64,000 bases of DNA, taken from assembly GCF_024298965.1 (NCBI RefSeq), contig NZ_CP085193.1:806001-870000 (forward strand), written 5' to 3'. The notes under the pieces were generated by a model. It made no database searches. It saw only the letters and a list, made by a program, of their open reading frames with translations, and was not told where the DNA came from. Origin of the DNA: Streptomyces rapamycinicus NRRL 5491 (GTDB lineage: Bacteria > Actinomycetota > Actinomycetes > Streptomycetales > Streptomycetaceae). Each line of letters opens with the position of its first letter. Within the stretch, counting starts at the first letter, position 1. Positions 51,888-60,403 of this stretch are shown here, piece by piece. Both the position numbers and the translations under genes were made by a program.

Positions 51888-53057
51888 ATGACCTCTTCCG
51901 GGCCCGGCGGACCCACACCGCTGAGCATCGACCCCACCTGCCGCATCGAGTTCGGCCCCGGCCGCATCGGCCGGCTCCCCGCCCTGATCGCGGCAACCGG
52001 CCACGATCGCGCCTTCGTCGTCACCGACCGCGGTCTGCGGGCCGCGGGTGTCCTCGAGCCGGTCCTCAAGGCCCTCGGAGCCGCCGGTCTTGAGTACGCC
52101 GTCTACGACGAAGTGGCGCCCAACCCATCCACCGCCAACGTCGACGCGGGTGCCGCACGGGCCCGTACGTTCGGGACCGCCGCGGTCGTCGCCCTCGGCG
52201 GTGGCTCCGTACTCGACGCGGCGAAGGGCATCGCCCTGCTGGTCGGCAACCCGAGCGCCACGGCCGCCGACGCCGACGACCTCTGGGAGGCGGGCGACGG
52301 GCTACCGCTCGTCGCGATCCCCACCACCTCCGGCACCGGCGCCGAGACCAACGGCTTCGGGGTCATCGAGGACACCGCCGCCTGCCGCAAGGTGTACATC
52401 GGCCACCCGTCGGTGAAGCCGCGCGTCGCGCTGCTCGACCCCGAGCTCACCCTGGGCCTGCCCGCGCCCGCCACCGCCGCCACCGGCATCGACGCCCTCG
52501 TGCACGGCGTCGAGTCGCTCGCCTCGCGCGGCGCGAACCCGGTCTCCACCGCCTATGCCACGCAGGCCGTGGCCATGGTCAGCCGCGCCCTGCCCGCCGC
52601 GTACCGGAACGGTTCGGACCTCGACGCCCGCGCCGAGCTGATGCTGGGTGCCCACCTCGCGGGCCAGGCGCTCACCCTCTCCGGACTCGGGCTCGTCCAC
52701 GGCATCGGCCATGTGCTGACCGCGCACACCGGCACGCCCCACGGCGTAGCACTCGCCGCCGTCCTCGAGGAGGTGATGGAGTTCAACGCTCCCGCCGCAC
52801 AGGACGCCTATGAACAGGTTGCGCGGGCCATGCGCCTGGCGCCGCCCGCCGACGGGGACTGGGCGCGGGCGGCCATCGACGGGGTGCGCGAGATCGCGGG
52901 CGCCGTCGAGGTGAAACGCCCCCTGAGGACGCTCGGCGCCGACCGCGCCATGCTGCCCTCCATCGCCGCCGGGGCGGTGGCGGACCCGGTGACGAAGAAC
53001 AATCCGCTGTCGCCCGATCCGGCGCGGGTCCTGGACATCCTCACCACCACGTACTGA
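51888..53057 (+). CDS. Iron-containing alcohol dehydrogenase
   Basis: A 389-residue group III alcohol dehydrogenase. FVVTDRGLRAAGVLEPVL and VALGGGSVLDAAKGIALLV carry the nucleotide site, PTTSGTGAETNGFGVI follows, and the metal ligands are in TGIDALVHGVES, GLVHGIGHVLTAHTGTPHG. It reduces or oxidises a short aldehyde/alcohol and closes the catabolic operon. The start ATG 51888 has a GTCAGGAGCCG ribosome site. A perfect terminator follows. Confidence 0.88.
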   Translation: MTSSGPGGPTPLSIDPTCRIEFGPGRIGRLPALIAATGHDRAFVVTDRGLRAAGVLEPVLKALGAAGLEYAVYDEVAPNPSTANVDAGAARARTFGTAAVVALGGGSVLDAAKGIALLVGNPSATAADADDLWEAGDGLPLVAIPTTSGTGAETNGFGVIEDTAACRKVYIGHPSVKPRVALLDPELTLGLPAPATAATGIDALVHGVESLASRGANPVSTAYATQAVAMVSRALPAAYRNGSDLDARAELMLGAHLAGQALTLSGLGLVHGIGHVLTAHTGTPHGVALAAVLEEVMEFNAPAAQDAYEQVARAMRLAPPADGDWARAAIDGVREIAGAVEVKRPLRTLGADRAMLPSIAAGAVADPVTKNNPLSPDPARVLDILTTTY

Positions 53058-53087
53058 TCAGCGGCCCACGCCAGGCAGGCCGCCGCG

Positions 53088-53127
53088 GTGGGTGTTCCGG
53101 GCGGTGAGAACCGCCCGGAACACCCAC
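53088..53127. terminator. Perfect 18-bp hairpin between Fe-ADH and marR
   Basis: GTGGGTGTTCCGGGCGGT and its exact complement flank a GAGA tetraloop between convergent genes; usable in both directions. Confidence 0.88.
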
Positions 53128-53143
53128 GACCACGCGGAACGCG

Positions 53144-53602
53144 TCAGTGGTGCCAGCCGTGCCCGCCCGTGTTGTGGATGAAGCGCTGCAGCACCTTGAC
53201 GGTCGTCAGGTACTCCTCGTCGGAGATGCCCGCGTGCCGTTCCGCCCACAGCTCGTCCTGGAGGGCCGCGGCCTTGTCGTACAAGGCCCGGCCCTCCTCC
53301 GTGATGCCCAGGCGTCCCCCGGCGTCCTCGGTGATCCAGCCCAGGGCGATGACCCGGTCCATCTCCGCCTCCATGACCTCCGGACCGGCGTCGAGGTAGT
53401 TGCCGAGGAGGCCGGACACCTCGCCGCGGGTCTTGACGGTGTCGGCGCGTGCGACCTGTGCGATGACCCACCACTGCGGCTGGGTGACGCCGACCCCGGC
53501 GAGAGCCGCCTGGATGCGGCTGACCACGGCCTTGTAGGCCGCCCAACTCCAGTAACCGATGGGCTGCTTGATCAGCTCGGCGTCGCTGTGGGAGTACTCC
53601 AT
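53144..53602 (-). CDS. MarR-family regulator
   Basis: A 152-residue winged-helix regulator: AYKAVVSRIQAALAGVGVTQ, PQWWVIAQVARADTVKTRGE, VSGLLGNYLDAGPEVMEAEM and WITEDAGGRLGITEEGRALY. A GGAGGGACC site precedes ATG 53602. It is the last gene of the long minus-strand lipid-type cluster, with its own possible promoter and palindrome ahead of it, so it may report on a product of the cluster. Confidence 0.8.
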   Translation of the reverse strand: MEYSHSDAELIKQPIGYWSWAAYKAVVSRIQAALAGVGVTQPQWWVIAQVARADTVKTRGEVSGLLGNYLDAGPEVMEAEMDRVIALGWITEDAGGRLGITEEGRALYDKAAALQDELWAERHAGISDEEYLTTVKVLQRFIHNTGGHGWHH

Positions 53603-53658
53603 GGCGGGTCCCTCCGTCGTTGCGTGAACTCGATCGACGATGGGATCGACGGTAGAAG

Positions 53659-53674
53659 TTAAACCAAGGTTGAA
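53659..53674. promoter_or_regulatory. Palindrome upstream of marR
   Basis: TTAAACCAAGGTTGAA is a 16-base inverted repeat with one mismatch per arm in an AT-rich stretch, next to a minus-strand TTGACT (53680-53675). A MarR autoregulatory operator is the natural reading. Confidence 0.45.
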
Positions 53675-53704
53675 GTCAAGGCGTCACCTGGCGGTTGCGG
53701 TCGG

Positions 53705-54568
53705 TCAGCGGTCGGCCGTCAGCAGGCGGACGCGGCCCGTGCCGGGCAGGGCCGGGTCGAACGCCGGAGGGACGGGCCGGGCGTGGCGCTCCGCCAGGTC
53801 GGTGAGGGCTTCTTCCGCGGCGCTCCAGCCATGGTCCGCGAGCCAATTCGCGGGAGGCTGCGTCATCTCGTTCTTCCACAGGGAGGACAGCATGCCCATG
53901 ATGCCCTCCGGTGAGGCCGACGCCGCCTCCTGGGCCTGGTCGGTGTTCACCATGGACCGGGTGACATGTTCCACCCCGAGGTGGCTGCCCGGCGCGGACA
54001 GCGCGGTGATCCGGTCGAGCAGACGGTCCGCGTCGCGCTCGGGCAGGTAGACGAGTATCCCCTCGACCAGCCAGGCCGTCGGCACGTCCTCGCGGAAGCC
54101 CTGCTTCGCCAGCAGCGAGGGCCAGTCCTCGCGCAGGTCGGCCGCGATCACCTCGCGTTCACAGCGCGGCTCCTCGCCCTGGAGGACGTGTTCCTTGAAG
54201 TCGAGCACATCGGGCTGGTCCAGTTCGAAGAGGCGTGTCCCGTCCGGCCAGTGCAGACGGAAGGCACGGGTGTCCAGGCCCGCCGCGAGCAGGACCGCCT
54301 GGCGGCAGCCCGCGGCGCACGCCTGGATGAAGTAGTCGTCGAAGTACCGGGTGCGCAGGGCGAAGTAGTCGCCCATGGCCTCGGTGAACAGCTTTCCCTG
54401 CCCCTCGGTCCAGACCGCCCGCTGCTCGGCGCCCGCCGCGTCGACAAAACGCGTGGCCAGGGTGTCCTCGAACAGCCGGTCCGGGCGCCGGCTCTCCTCG
54501 GCGCGGGTGATGCCCACGAACAGCGCGGTGCTGCTGACTCCCGCCAGGCGCTCGTGTCCGTCGGTCAC
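53705..54568 (-). CDS. SAM-dependent methyltransferase, TIGR00027/leucine carboxyl methyltransferase-like
   Basis: A 287-residue methyltransferase. AVLLAAGLDTRAFRLHWPDG is the SAM-binding motif I form that marks this family, preceded by FALRTRYFDDYFIQA and followed by FELDQPDVLDFKEHVL and WLVEGILVYLPE. The family O-methylates small molecules, often polyketides or fatty acids. GTG 54568 is set by GGAGGA at 54573-54578; the longer frame runs through repeat DNA and is rejected. Confidence 0.82.
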   Translation of the reverse strand: MTDGHERLAGVSSTALFVGITRAEESRRPDRLFEDTLATRFVDAAGAEQRAVWTEGQGKLFTEAMGDYFALRTRYFDDYFIQACAAGCRQAVLLAAGLDTRAFRLHWPDGTRLFELDQPDVLDFKEHVLQGEEPRCEREVIAADLREDWPSLLAKQGFREDVPTAWLVEGILVYLPERDADRLLDRITALSAPGSHLGVEHVTRSMVNTDQAQEAASASPEGIMGMLSSLWKNEMTQPPANWLADHGWSAAEEALTDLAERHARPVPPAFDPALPGTGRVRLLTADR

Positions 54569-54615
54569 GTGGTCCTCCGCTTCGTGTGGTTGTCTCTCAT
54601 GTCCGCTCTCCCGTT

Positions 54616-54663
54616 CATGAGCGTGTCGCTCCCGCTCACGCGCGTGTCGCGCCCGCTCATGAG
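54616..54663 (-). repeat. Two 21-bp tandem repeats at the end of the amidohydrolase gene
   Basis: The 21-base unit starting CATGAGCGTGTCGC (54616-54636) is repeated with three changes at 54637-54657, and CATGAG begins a third copy across the stop codon of the amidohydrolase gene. Confidence 0.7.
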
Positions 54664-55913
54664 GCAATGCGCTCGCGGTACGCCTCGCGGTCGAAGCGGA
54701 TGCCGCCGCGCCAGATCGCCTCGATCGACCGGGTGCGAGTGATGTCCCGTGTGGGGTCGCCCGCGACGAGGACGAGGTCCGCGCGCCGCCCCGGCGCGAT
54801 CACTCCGCGGTCGGAGAGGCCGAAGTGCGCGGCGGGCGCCGAGGTCGCCGCCGTGAGCGCCTCCGCCGGCGTCAGTCCGGCCTCCACGAGGAGGGCCAGC
54901 TCGGTGTGGAGACTGGCGCCGTGGACGACCGGGCAGGCGCGGTCCGGCCGGTAGTTGGTGTCGGTCCCCGCCAGCACGGGCACACCCGCCCGGTGCAGAC
55001 GGCCCACGCTCGCCAGGGCGTGGGTGAAGTGGTGCTCGGGGGACTCCTTCTCCACACAGAGGCCCTCGTGGCCTTCCGCGATCGCGGTACGGGCATGCTC
55101 CGGCAGGTAGGGGACGATGCGCGGATCGTCCGCCAGCGATCGTCCCGTACGGGGCCGGGAGGAGGTCTCCGGGGCGGACGCCTCCAGCATGGCCAGGGTG
55201 GGGATGGCGACCCGCTTCCCGTCCGCGGTCCGGCCGACGAACGCGTCGTCCAGCGCCGCTTCCAGCGGAAGGTGCGTCAGCATGTCCACACCGCCGGCCA
55301 GGGCGAGTCGCGCGGACCACCCGGCGGACACATGGGCCACGGTGAGCAGGCCACGGCGGTGCGCGGCGTCGGCGAGCGCCGTCACGGTCGCCCGGTCCAG
55401 GGCGGGCAGCGACATCCCGTGGTGCGCGCCGTCGTCCACAATGATCTTGATGAAGTGTGCGCCCTCCGCCTGCCGCGCGGCCACGAAGGCGTCGGCCTCG
55501 TCCGGCCCGGCCACCGTCGGCAGCAGCGGCATGGCGTGTCCGGGGTGCCCTCCGGGCGCGCTCGCCACCAGGCCCGAGCTGCGCATATCGGCGAGGTCGG
55601 CACGCTCGCCGGCCGCCGTGCACAGGGCCTGGGTGAGCTCCGGCGGGCCCATGAACATATCCAGCTCGGTCGTCACGCCGAAGGCCAGCGCCAGTTCGAG
55701 ATTGCTCTCGGCGCCGAACACATGCGTATGCGCGTCGATCAGCCCCGGCAGCACCGTCAGACCCGTTCCGTCGATCACATCGGCCGACGCCGACGCGTCC
55801 GAAGCCGCGGCGGGCTCCGTCAGGACGCATGTGATGACCCCGTCGGCGAACTCCACCGCCCCGGGGCCCAGCATCGCCGTCCCGTCGAAGATCCGCACCT
55901 TGTCGATGATCAC
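54657..55913 (-). CDS. Amidohydrolase (imidazolonepropionase-like)
   Basis: A 418-residue metallohydrolase. Metal ligands are in LIDAHTHVFGAESN (HxH), AHFIKIIVDDGAHHG (bridging Lys), TVAHVSAGW (His), DAFVGRT region and VLAGTDTNYRPD (Asp). GTG 55913 is chosen because VIIDKVRIFDGT is the usual start and GAGAGG lies 8 bases upstream; GTG 55931, overlapping the UbiA stop, is the alternative. The family cleaves cyclic amides, esters or dipeptides; here it may cleave a lactone, cyclic imide or amide of the cluster product. The cytoplasmic location and lack of signal fit intracellular processing. Confidence 0.82.
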   Translation of the reverse strand: MIIDKVRIFDGTAMLGPGAVEFADGVITCVLTEPAAASDASASADVIDGTGLTVLPGLIDAHTHVFGAESNLELALAFGVTTELDMFMGPPELTQALCTAAGERADLADMRSSGLVASAPGGHPGHAMPLLPTVAGPDEADAFVAARQAEGAHFIKIIVDDGAHHGMSLPALDRATVTALADAAHRRGLLTVAHVSAGWSARLALAGGVDMLTHLPLEAALDDAFVGRTADGKRVAIPTLAMLEASAPETSSRPRTGRSLADDPRIVPYLPEHARTAIAEGHEGLCVEKESPEHHFTHALASVGRLHRAGVPVLAGTDTNYRPDRACPVVHGASLHTELALLVEAGLTPAEALTAATSAPAAHFGLSDRGVIAPGRRADLVLVAGDPTRDITRTRSIEAIWRGGIRFDREAYRERIAS

Positions 55914-55927
55914 CGGCCGCACCTCTC

Positions 55928-56845
55928 TCACCGTCCGATCGCGATCGCTGTGGACCCGTAGAAACACAGCAGGTTGAAGAAGAGCACAAAGCCCATCGCC
56001 GGGAGCATCAGCCCGGATGGCTGTCTGCGCACGAGGAAGCGCCAGGCGCCGAGCGCGGGGAAGACGACGCTCAGCGCCGGCAGCAGGCCCCGCGTCCCGA
56101 AGAGCAGGAGCCCGAGTGCCACCGCGCCCACGGCGAGGGCGAGGCACACGGCCGCGCTGCCGCGCGGGCCGAGCACCTCCGAGTACAGCCGTGCCTCCGG
56201 ATCCCGCCGCCACTCGGTCTTCCGGGCGAACTCGAACTGGAGGAAGGCGCAGGCGAACATGGCCATCAGCGGGACGGCCCGCCCGTCACCGTCGATCGCG
56301 TCGCCGGTCAGCAGCGAGACATAGAGGTAGACGGAGAGCAGCAGCTGCACCGGGTAGCTGACGAGGAGATTGGCGATGAGGGCCTCGCCGATCCGCGGCG
56401 ACCAGCGCTCCAGCGCGACCAGGAACAGCGTGTATCCGAGGGCGAGCAGGATCAGCAGCACGGAGAGGGCCGAGACGAGCGCGTTCAGCACGACGACGGC
56501 CATCGTGATCAGCGCCATCGCGCCGCGCAGCTCCGCCGCCGTGATGGCTCCCGTCACCAGGGGCCGGTCCGGGTTGTGCCGGCGGTCGTACTCCAGGTCC
56601 TTCTGCTCATCGACCATGCGGGCGAACAGCAGGGCCAGCACCACGCTCACCGCGCGCACCACGGTCGCCCCGGAGGGCGTCCAGTGCGAGGAGGGCCCGG
56701 AGAGTGCCTCGGCCGAGCCTTCCAGGGTCAGGGTCCACAGCACGCCGTAGGTGACGTAGATCTGCGGGCGGAACATCCGCAGGACGAAACGGCCCAGCCG
56801 GGCCGGCACGCGGGAAGCGGTCAGCACATCGCTCAACGCCGCCAC
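55928..56845 (-). CDS. UbiA-superfamily prenyltransferase-like membrane protein
   Basis: A 305-residue protein with about eight membrane helices. The Asp-rich motif DEQKDLEYDRRHNPDRPL followed by VTGAI is the prenyl-diphosphate/Mg site typical of UbiA enzymes, and a second cytoplasmic loop (FEFARKTEWRRDPEARLY) resembles their second Asp-rich region. UbiA enzymes move prenyl groups onto aromatic, quinone or glycerophosphate acceptors. The acceptor here is unknown. GTG 56845 follows GGGAGA; the stop overlaps the next gene's alternative start. Confidence 0.8.
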   Translation of the reverse strand: MAALSDVLTASRVPARLGRFVLRMFRPQIYVTYGVLWTLTLEGSAEALSGPSSHWTPSGATVVRAVSVVLALLFARMVDEQKDLEYDRRHNPDRPLVTGAITAAELRGAMALITMAVVVLNALVSALSVLLILLALGYTLFLVALERWSPRIGEALIANLLVSYPVQLLLSVYLYVSLLTGDAIDGDGRAVPLMAMFACAFLQFEFARKTEWRRDPEARLYSEVLGPRGSAAVCLALAVGAVALGLLLFGTRGLLPALSVVFPALGAWRFLVRRQPSGLMLPAMGFVLFFNLLCFYGSTAIAIGR

Positions 56846-56888
56846 CGTCTCCCGGACATGGGACCGTCGAACGTGCCGGGAGCGGCGG

Positions 56889-57878
56889 TCATATCGGCCG
56901 CGCTTCCGTGGGTGCCGGGGTGAGGCGCAGTTCGCCGTCGGCGATGGTGTGTCCGGCCTGCTTCATGACGCAGCGCAGAACGGCGCTCGTCCCGTCGCCC
57001 TCCACCCGGACGCTCTCGCAGGTGATGGGCAGGTCGAGCTCGCCGAAGCCGGTGAAGCGCGCCTTCAGCCCCGTGAGGACGGCCGACGCCGATGGCAGCG
57101 CCCCGGTTTCCACGGCGGTGGCGAGGCTCAGCTGCCGGAACGCCTCGAGGGTCAGCATGCCAGGGACATGGTCCAGGGGGTGGTCGAACAGTACCGGGTG
57201 GCTGGTGTCCACGAGCAACCGCACGGTCCCCATCTCCTCGCCGTCCGGCGGGAGTTGGAGCTCCAGCGGCGAGATGACCACGTTCGTCGCGTCCCTGCGG
57301 TCGACCAGGGCCTCCCCGATCCCCTCCCCCGGCTCACCGGCCGTGAACGTGGCCTGGACGGGCAGCCCCAGCGTGGCACGCACCTCCTCGCGCGTCGCTC
57401 GCCACTCGGCGGGCGCCAGCCAGGACATGGAGCCCTCCAGCGTCGCCACCACGCGATCACCGATCAGCGCGGTGTAGGACAGCCGCGCCCCCTTCAGCCC
57501 CTCGCGGCCACGGAAGCGGCGCACGATGCGGCAGCGCAGCACCACCTCGGTGGGTACGTCGCCCACCGCGAGCGGGGTGATGTCCACGTCGCGCAGGGCG
57601 ATGTCCCGCAGGATGAACTTGGTGCCGAACGGGTTCTCGAACAGATCGTGGCCCAGCATGAGGAGCGACTGCCGGACGGCCTCCACCAGGACCATCGGGT
57701 CGTAGACGTGGCGGCAGCCCGCCGTGTCCCGGTAGAAGGCGTGTGAACGGGGTATCTGCACCCCGATGTCGAGGGTGTCCTCGTCCCGGGCGAGCACGCC
57801 GGTCAGGAACACCTCGGCCAGGCTCAGCCGGTGGACGAGCTCACGCGGCACCGTCTGGCTGAATTCCACCGTGTCCAT
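56889..57878 (-). CDS. AfsA/ScbA-family double-hotdog protein
   Basis: A 329-residue protein with two AfsA-type hotdog repeats. The first begins VPRELVHRLSLAEVFLTGVL and has YDPMVLVEAVRQSLLMLGH; the second is HPVLFDHPLDHVPGMLTLEA, FRQLSLATA. AfsA-type enzymes join a beta-ketoacyl-ACP to dihydroxyacetone phosphate, the first step towards gamma-butyrolactone signals. No receptor or butenolide reductase lies next to it, and it is surrounded by an ACP and a ligase, so it may do an acyl-transfer or condensation step for a cluster product instead. ATG 57878 has GGGGGAA upstream. Confidence 0.88.
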   Translation of the reverse strand: MDTVEFSQTVPRELVHRLSLAEVFLTGVLARDEDTLDIGVQIPRSHAFYRDTAGCRHVYDPMVLVEAVRQSLLMLGHDLFENPFGTKFILRDIALRDVDITPLAVGDVPTEVVLRCRIVRRFRGREGLKGARLSYTALIGDRVVATLEGSMSWLAPAEWRATREEVRATLGLPVQATFTAGEPGEGIGEALVDRRDATNVVISPLELQLPPDGEEMGTVRLLVDTSHPVLFDHPLDHVPGMLTLEAFRQLSLATAVETGALPSASAVLTGLKARFTGFGELDLPITCESVRVEGDGTSAVLRCVMKQAGHTIADGELRLTPAPTEARPI

Positions 57879-57893
57879 GCTTCCCCCTCTGTG

Positions 57894-58898
57894 TTACCGA
57901 ACCGCCGACCGCGCCAGGTGGTGGTGCCAGTCGGACACGCTGACTCCACCGAGCACGGGGGCCAGCCCCTTGCGCTTCATGGGCAGGACATGGGAGCCGA
58001 CGATCACCGTGTCCCAGGCGTCGAGCGGCAGTCCGGCCCGCCAGACGGCTTCGATCAGCCGCCGGTAGCCCTCCTGGTCCCCGGCGGCGAGCCGGGCCGC
58101 GCGCAGCTCGTCCCGGACGGCGCCGGGGGCCAGGGATTCCTCCGCCTCCTGCACGGCCCGCTCGAGCCGTTCCGCGGCCGGTTCGAAGGAGAGATCCCGC
58201 TCGGCCACCTCGGCGTGCAACCGCTCGCCGAGCTCACGCGCGCGGGCCGACTGGTCCTCGCCCGCGAGCGCGGAGGCGTAGACCCGCCGCCGGAGTGCCG
58301 CGCCGAAGTAGATGCCCAACTCCCGTGCCACATCGGCGGGTTCGTCGGGGGTGTGGACGAGGTTGAGCAGATAACTGTAGCGGCCGGTCGCGTAGCGGAG
58401 CTGGCCGGGAACCCGGGCCCCCGGGTCGGTCGGGCCCTTCCGCTCGGTCAGGACGACCGACGCGGGTGCGCTCGGCGGCGCCTCGGTCCCCTCGGCGTCC
58501 CGGCGCACCACGAGCACCACCGCGTCGCAGGTGTCGGTGAACAGATCGGCGAGCCGGCGGCGCTCCGGTGTGGCCAGGTTCCACTGGAAGTACCACAGCG
58601 ACCGCACGGTGTTGGGGGTGAGCCGGGTGCGTTCCGCGGCCACGATCCGGAAGCCCTCCCGGGCCAGCCAGTCGACGGTCGTGGGCAACTGCCTGCTGAC
58701 CACGGCGTCGGGCTTGAGCAGCAGTGCGGCGTGCCGGTGGAGGAAGCCGTCGACGTCGGCGGTGAGGGTGGCGAGCTGTTCGACGCTCTCCAGGAAGTAG
58801 GTGTCCGAGCCGAAGAGGACGCGCTTGCGCGGATCGCAGCTGAGGGCCGGGGATATGTCGTCGCCGAAGGGCCGCCCGTTCGTCGTGTCGTCGGTCAT
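57894..58898 (-). CDS. Nucleoside diphosphate kinase-like domain protein
   Basis: A 334-residue protein, more than twice the length of a normal NDK. Residues about 55-200 look like NDK: AALLLKPDAVV (Lys62 at the place of NDK Lys12), GPTDPGARVPGQLRYATG (Thr and Arg of the phosphate site) and LLNLVHTPDEPADVARELGI with Asn179 and His182 at the places of the NDK Asn and phosphohistidine. The C-terminal 130 residues are helical and not recognised. A kinase or phosphotransfer role on a cluster metabolite is possible. ATG 58898 overlaps the stop of the reductase gene (ATGA). Confidence 0.65.
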   Translation of the reverse strand: MTDDTTNGRPFGDDISPALSCDPRKRVLFGSDTYFLESVEQLATLTADVDGFLHRHAALLLKPDAVVSRQLPTTVDWLAREGFRIVAAERTRLTPNTVRSLWYFQWNLATPERRRLADLFTDTCDAVVLVVRRDAEGTEAPPSAPASVVLTERKGPTDPGARVPGQLRYATGRYSYLLNLVHTPDEPADVARELGIYFGAALRRRVYASALAGEDQSARARELGERLHAEVAERDLSFEPAAERLERAVQEAEESLAPGAVRDELRAARLAAGDQEGYRRLIEAVWRAGLPLDAWDTVIVGSHVLPMKRKGLAPVLGGVSVSDWHHHLARSAVR

Positions 58899-60049
58899 CG
58901 GCCGGCTCCGTTCACATCGCTCGCGGTCGGGCCGGTCCCGTCCGCCGCGGAGGTCGCGTCCGGGCCCGTCGTGTTCAGCCGGGCGAGCACCTCGGTGGCG
59001 TCGGCCGGTGGTGCGCCCAGGTAGCCCGTCTCCAGGCAGTGGTCGATCAGCGCGCGCAGGAAGTCCTGCCCGTCCGCCGGTGGCCTGCGGGTGGCCAGGC
59101 CCGCCGTGTGGGAGTCGTCGAAGCGCATCCGGCGCCGGAAGTAGCTCTCGTAGAGCGTCATGACACGCTCGTAGTACGCCCGCTCCCGCCGGGGCAGCCG
59201 CTGGGCGTCGAAGCTCGTCGGCGGGACGAACCTCGGCACGTGGAACGGCGGGTACTCGGCCATCACATCGGAGAAGTCCCGCAGCGTCAGCGGTGCGCCC
59301 ACCGCGTGGAAGGTCCGGCCCGCCGCCTCCTCGAACCGGTGGGTGACCTCGGTGATGATGTCCGCCACATAGTCCACGGGCACCAGGTCGAGGCGCGCCT
59401 CGTACTGGCCGGGGATGGAGCGCACCTTGCCCTCGGTGGCCAGCTTGAGCACGACATAGATGTTCTTGTAGTCGCGCACCACGCCGGTGCGCTCGTCGCC
59501 GACGACGATGCTGGGGCGGACGATCGCGGCCCGCACCCCGTCGGCCTGGGCCTTGTGCACGAGGGTCTCGGCCCGGAACTTGCTGTCCTCGTAGGCGTTG
59601 GCGAGGCGCTGGCCCTCGTCCAGCTCCGTCTCGCGGATCAGCCCGTCGCGCTCACCGCACACATAGGCGGTTCCCACGTGTACGAGAGGCACGCCCCCGG
59701 CGCGGGCCAGCTCCAGGACGTGGACGGTGCCGTCGACGTTGACCGCCTGGTAGACCTCGTCGGGGAGGCCGAAGTCGGTGATCGCCGCGCAGTGCACGAT
59801 CCGGTCGAGGCCGTCGGCGACCAGCGCCTGGTACGCGGCCTCGGGCAGGCCGAGCCGGGGCTTGGTCACATCGCCCGGCAGGCGGGTGACGGCGTCCGGC
59901 TCCAGCGGGGTGCCGTCGTTGCGTATGACCACCGGCTGGTTGTGGACCAGGGCGGTGACCCGGTGCCCGGCCGCCACCAGCCGGGCGGTGACCTCCGCGC
60001 CGACCAGCCCGGCCGCGCCGGTCACCAGAATCCGCAAGCGCTCCGTCAT
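58895..60049 (-). CDS. Thioester-reductase-like SDR/epimerase-family protein
   Basis: A 384-residue extended SDR. LVTGAAGLVGAEVTARLVAA is the NAD(P) motif, VDGLDRIVHCAAITDF and VNVDGTVHVLELARAG follow, VHVGTAYVCGERDG holds the catalytic Thr/Tyr region (YEDSK), and IVRPSIVVGDERTG with LVPVDYVADII is typical of NAD-binding-4 (acyl thioester reductase) proteins. In this operon it may reduce an acyl-ACP thioester to aldehyde or alcohol. ATG 60049 overlaps the ACP stop. Confidence 0.78.
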   Translation of the reverse strand: MTERLRILVTGAAGLVGAEVTARLVAAGHRVTALVHNQPVVIRNDGTPLEPDAVTRLPGDVTKPRLGLPEAAYQALVADGLDRIVHCAAITDFGLPDEVYQAVNVDGTVHVLELARAGGVPLVHVGTAYVCGERDGLIRETELDEGQRLANAYEDSKFRAETLVHKAQADGVRAAIVRPSIVVGDERTGVVRDYKNIYVVLKLATEGKVRSIPGQYEARLDLVPVDYVADIITEVTHRFEEAAGRTFHAVGAPLTLRDFSDVMAEYPPFHVPRFVPPTSFDAQRLPRRERAYYERVMTLYESYFRRRMRFDDSHTAGLATRRPPADGQDFLRALIDHCLETGYLGAPPADATEVLARLNTTGPDATSAADGTGPTASDVNGAGR

Positions 60050-60387
60050 CGGCCCGCCTCCGCCTGCCGTGCCTCGGTCTCTCGCGGTGTCCCGGTCTCT
60101 TGCCGTGCTTCGGTCTCTTGCCGTGCTTCGGTCACCAGGCGGACGATGTCGCCGAGCGTGGTGACCGTGGCGGTCCGCTCCTGAGCGAGCTCCCCGAGCC
60201 CGAAGCCCTCCTCCAGCGCCAGCGTCAGTTCGATGAGCCGGAGCGAGTCATAGGCCAGATCCGCGACGAGCGCGGTGTCGTCGGCCAGGGTGGCGCCCCC
60301 CGCGGGCGCCATCGCGCCGACGATCGCGTACACCTTGCTCCGCGTCCCGTCCTCGTTCGGCGATGGTGTGCCGGTGCTTGACGTCAA
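60046..60387 (-). CDS. Acyl carrier protein with repetitive C-terminus
   Basis: A 113-residue carrier protein. VADLAYDSLRLIELTLALEE has the DSL motif with the phosphopantetheine Ser at about residue 48. TTG 60387 is taken as start because GGGAGG lies 5 bases upstream and only a 16-base gap then separates it from the nucleotidyltransferase gene; the in-frame ATG 60435 would overlap that gene and has no ribosome site. The C-terminus ends in a Glu/Thr/Arg repeat (ETEARQ units) from an 18-bp tandem repeat. It probably carries the acyl group activated by the ligase at 63.8 kb. Confidence 0.82.
   Translation of the reverse strand: MTSSTGTPSPNEDGTRSKVYAIVGAMAPAGGATLADDTALVADLAYDSLRLIELTLALEEGFGLGELAQERTATVTTLGDIVRLVTEARQETEARQETGTPRETEARQAEAGR
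60064..60135 (-). repeat. Four 18-bp tandem repeats in the ACP C-terminus
   Basis: Four imperfect 18-base units (60064-60081, 60082-60099, 60100-60117, 60118-60135); the last two differ at one position. They keep the frame and encode the ETEARQ hexapeptide series. Confidence 0.8.
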
Positions 60388-60403
60388 CGTTCCTCCCTCA
60401 GCG

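Noticed and set aside
55928..56845. Linking the UbiA protein to the men-like cluster as MenA
   Set aside because: It lies about 25 kb away inside another operon and is translationally tied to AfsA- and amidohydrolase-type genes.
56889..57878. Treating the AfsA homologue as a gamma-butyrolactone signalling gene
   Set aside because: No TetR-type receptor gene or butenolide reductase is adjacent, and it sits within an ACP/ligase operon.
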